Assembly: GCA_965237595.1 (NCBI GenBank)
Contig: CBDEFY010000004.1
Span: 248,001 to 312,000, forward strand
DNA from: UBA9611 sp965237595
Lineage (GTDB): Bacteria > Chloroflexota > Dehalococcoidia > Lucifugimonadales > UBA3495
Reading direction: 5' to 3'
DNA: 64,000 nucleotides
The notes beneath the pieces are model-generated. The model did no database searches. It saw only the letters and a program-made list of their open reading frames with translations, and was not told where the DNA came from. The stretch's first letter is position 1; the number at the start of each line of letters is the position of its first letter. The translations under genes were made by a program, and so were the position numbers. Below are positions 62,530-64,000 of this stretch, piece after piece.

Positions 62530-63088
62530 GTGCGGATCCTGACAGGCACATCAGCGGCGCCCTCGTCAAGGCAGGCTACGCAATCACCGCCACCACCAAC
62601 CCGGACGACGTCTTCGGCCTCATCGAGCAGGAGAGGCCTGATCTGGTGCTGCTCAACCTGATGCTCCCGGGTGTTGACGGGATCGAACCGATGAAGGACA
62701 TCACGAAACCGGACGGCACGCCGGTCATCTTCGTGTCCGCCTACGGGCAGGACCAACTCCTCGCCAGGGAGTTCGAGGCGGGGGTCGCCCACTACGTCGT
62801 CAAACCCTTCTCCCCAACGGAGCTCGTGGCCCGGATCAGAGCAGCCCTGCGGAAGCGGGAGACGCCGGAGCCGTCAGGCCCATACGTCCTGGTCAACCTG
62901 ACCATCGACTACGCCGCACGCCGTGCGACCTTTGCCGGCAGTCCGGTCCTGCCTACCTCCATCGAGTACCGCACGCTGGTAGAGCTGTCGGCGAACGCCG
63001 GGCGCGTGCTGACCTATGAGATCTGCTGCTCTGGGTGTGGGACAGAGAGCTCGACACCGCCGTGCGGCCCATACGAACCGTCATAAGC
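62530..63088 (+). pseudogene. OmpR-type response regulator, inactive
   Basis: Receiver: DPDRHISGALVKAGYAITATTNPDDVFGLIEQERPDLVLLNLMLPGVDGIEPMKDI, PVIFVSAYGQDQLLAREFEAGVAHYVVKPFSPTELVARIRAAL. The expected phospho-acceptor Asp is Asn (LLNLMLPG). A winged-helix start (YVLVNLTIDYAARRATFAGSPVLPTSIEYRTLVELSANAGRVLTYE) is frameshifted, continuing as LLLWVWDRELDTAVRPIRTVIS in another frame, then cut at 63088. N-terminal start and acidic pocket are also missing. Confidence 0.8.
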
Positions 63089-63089
63089 A

Positions 63090-63268
63090 CTGAATCCTAC
63101 CGGCGATCAACTCCTCGAAGCGGCGAGCGCTCAGCCTAGGCGATTCGCAACTCCCGCTGCCCCGTTTCATCAGGGATGGGCAGACATAGTGGTAGAACCT
63201 GCCTCTCTTGGAGTCCTGGCCCGAGAGAGCCCTCTTGCATCTGCACTTGACCAGTGCACTGAACGGGC
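63090..63268 (-). pseudogene. Serine recombinase zinc-ribbon fragment
   Basis: FSALVKCRCKRALSGQDSKRGRFYHYVCPSLMKRGSGSCESPRLSARRFEELIAGRIQ: the zinc beta-ribbon (C..C...C.....C) and following helix of a large serine recombinase. No start or catalytic domain. It abuts the broken response regulator. Confidence 0.75.
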
Positions 63269-63370
63269 AGGAGCTACTCACTCTCCATGGGTGAGTGATC
63301 CGAGGTGCCTAGGAGCGCAGCACACTGCAGGATGGCGTGGATGCTGGCCTTGACAGCAATTTGGGAACAC

Positions 63371-63400
63371 TTTACTATTTGCATTACTGGGAGGTATAAT
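63371..63400 (+). promoter_or_regulatory. Promoter of the HigBA-like operon
   Basis: TTTACT (63371-63376), 18-bp spacer, perfect TATAAT (63395-63400). The toxin GTG starts 9 bases after the -10, implying a leaderless or near-leaderless transcript. Confidence 0.65.
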
Positions 63401-63408
63401 ATGGCGTT

Positions 63409-63702
63409 GTGCGGATCATATCAAAAAGAGAGCTCCGAGAATTCTGGGAGCGTCATCCAGAATCCGAGCAACCACTACTTGCATGGTATCGAGAGGTAGA
63501 ACAAGCGGACTGGCCTACTCCGGCTCACGTTGTCGAACGCTACCCCAACGCCAGCATAGTCGGAGGAGACAGGGTAGTGTTTCGAATTCGACACAATGAC
63601 TATCGGATTGTCGCAAGGTTTTTCTACCCGGGGCGAATAGCGTACATCCGCTTTGTTGGCACCCATAGGGAATATGACCGCATCAATGCAGAGGAGGTGT
63701 AA
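63409..63702 (+). CDS. HigB-type mRNA interferase toxin
   Basis: 97 codons from GTG 63409: MRIISKRELREFWERHPESEQPLLAWYREVEQADWPTPAHVVERYPNASIVGGDRVVFRIRHNDYRIVARFFYPGRIAYIRFVGTHREYDRI. Matches the HigB_toxin family (RelE fold; conserved FWERHPESEQPLxAWY and FVGTHxEYD). Cleaves ribosome-bound mRNA. The gene order toxin first, antitoxin second is typical of hig operons. Confidence 0.88.
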   Translation: MRIISKRELREFWERHPESEQPLLAWYREVEQADWPTPAHVVERYPNASIVGGDRVVFRIRHNDYRIVARFFYPGRIAYIRFVGTHREYDRINAEEV

Positions 63703-63704
63703 TC

Positions 63705-64000
63705 ATGGCACGAGTCCGGGCGATCCGCTCAGAAGAGGACTATGACGCTGCGTTGGCCCGGATAACCGAACTCATGGGCAGGCTGTCTGGCGCCGAAGGG
63801 CAGGTAGACGACGGGGATGATCCTAACCGGGTCGAATTGGACGTACTTGCTGACCTTGTGGAGCTCTACGAAGAACGACACCACCCTATCGGCTTTCCCG
63901 ACCCTGTGTCCGCCATCATGTTCCGGATGGACCAAGCGAACCTGAACCCCCGCGACCTCGTACCCTTCATCGGGAGTCGGGCCAAGGTATCGGAGGTTCT
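63705..64000 (+). CDS. HigA-type antitoxin, runs off the window
   Basis: 98 codons visible: ARVRAIRSEEDYDAALARITELMG, DPNRVELDVLADLVELYEERHHPIGFPDPVSAIMFRMDQANLNPRDLVPFIGSRAKVSEV. Matches the HigA layout, an acidic N-terminal region followed by an XRE helix-turn-helix (DLVPFIGSRAKVSEV is its beginning). GGAGGTGT lies 5 bases before ATG 63705; 2 bp after the toxin stop. Confidence 0.85.
   Translation, partial: MARVRAIRSEEDYDAALARITELMGRLSGAEGQVDDGDDPNRVELDVLADLVELYEERHHPIGFPDPVSAIMFRMDQANLNPRDLVPFIGSRAKVSEV

Noticed and set aside
1..64000. CRISPR array
   Set aside because: No regularly spaced direct repeats of 24-40 bp were seen; the repeats present are IS ends, tandem 12-mers and AT-rich partition-type words.

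Overview
This is a GC-rich bacterial window dominated by mobile DNA and gene debris. I count at least eight transposase families (two IS3 groups, IS21, IS1-like, IS630, IS1182, IS256, IS1380) and five serine-recombinase genes or remnants. Around them lies a worn defence and toxin island in which roughly half the recognisable genes are truncated or frameshifted. Gene style (ribbon-helix-helix partners, the DUF4349 anti-sigma gene, the response-regulator and XRE families, many IS) suggests an environmental bacterium, possibly Chloroflexota (Dehalococcoidia/SAR202-like, perhaps sponge-associated). That assignment is an inference from protein style, not from a marker gene.

0-5.8 kb: a dead leucine-rich-repeat lipoprotein, then a small replicon-like module on the minus strand (RHH protein, small protein, VapE-like primase/helicase, out-of-frame Rep-family remnant). 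It diverges from a plus-strand cluster (two small proteins, endonuclease/exonuclease/phosphatase protein, RHH protein) across a region with two inverted repeats. 5.9-14.2 kb: defence island with an intact DUF262/DUF1524 (GmrSD-type) protein, a pentapeptide-repeat membrane protein and a large N-6 adenine DNA methylase, beside remnants of a DUF499 ATPase, a type ISP enzyme, an OLD-like ATPase and a type III Mod subunit. 14.2-21 kb: an IS3-type relic, a P-loop kinase-like/NUDIX gene pair, a large protein with a HEPN-type motif (copy 1), a restriction-helicase fragment and an intact IS3. 21-23.2 kb: the most ordinary piece, an ECF sigma factor with its DUF4349 anti-sigma partner. 23.2-31.9 kb: resolvase, small genes, a NYN gene with one stop, an IS1-like element carrying three passenger genes, broken IS21, and a VapBC-type toxin-antitoxin pair.

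32-39 kb: methylase and NurA remnants, then a second plasmid-like module (ParA, RHH partner, three copies of an AT-rich repeat, TOPRIM primase). 39-48.5 kb: IS21 with a 30-bp internal inversion, IS1380 and DUF3800 fragments, an IS630 sitting exactly between the ribosome-binding site and start codon of HEPN-type protein copy 2, an IS1182, and a collagen-like/trypsin lipoprotein. 48.5-60 kb: nested IS1380, IS3 and IS256 copies, an XRE protein with a 13-G tract and a large serine recombinase. 60-64 kb: fragments of a methyltransferase, a redoxin with UGA at its active-site cysteine, a membrane protein, a dead response regulator and a HigBA-type toxin-antitoxin pair running off the end.

The strongest leads are the redoxin fragment that looks selenocysteine-containing (UPHC motif plus a SECIS-like hairpin), the two-copy uncharacterised family with a HEPN-type RNxxxH motif, the kinase/NUDIX pair and the cargo-bearing IS1-like element. 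Several IS copies between 49 and 58.5 kb carry clustered +1 homopolymer indels and a hybrid junction, so pseudogene calls there may partly reflect assembly error.
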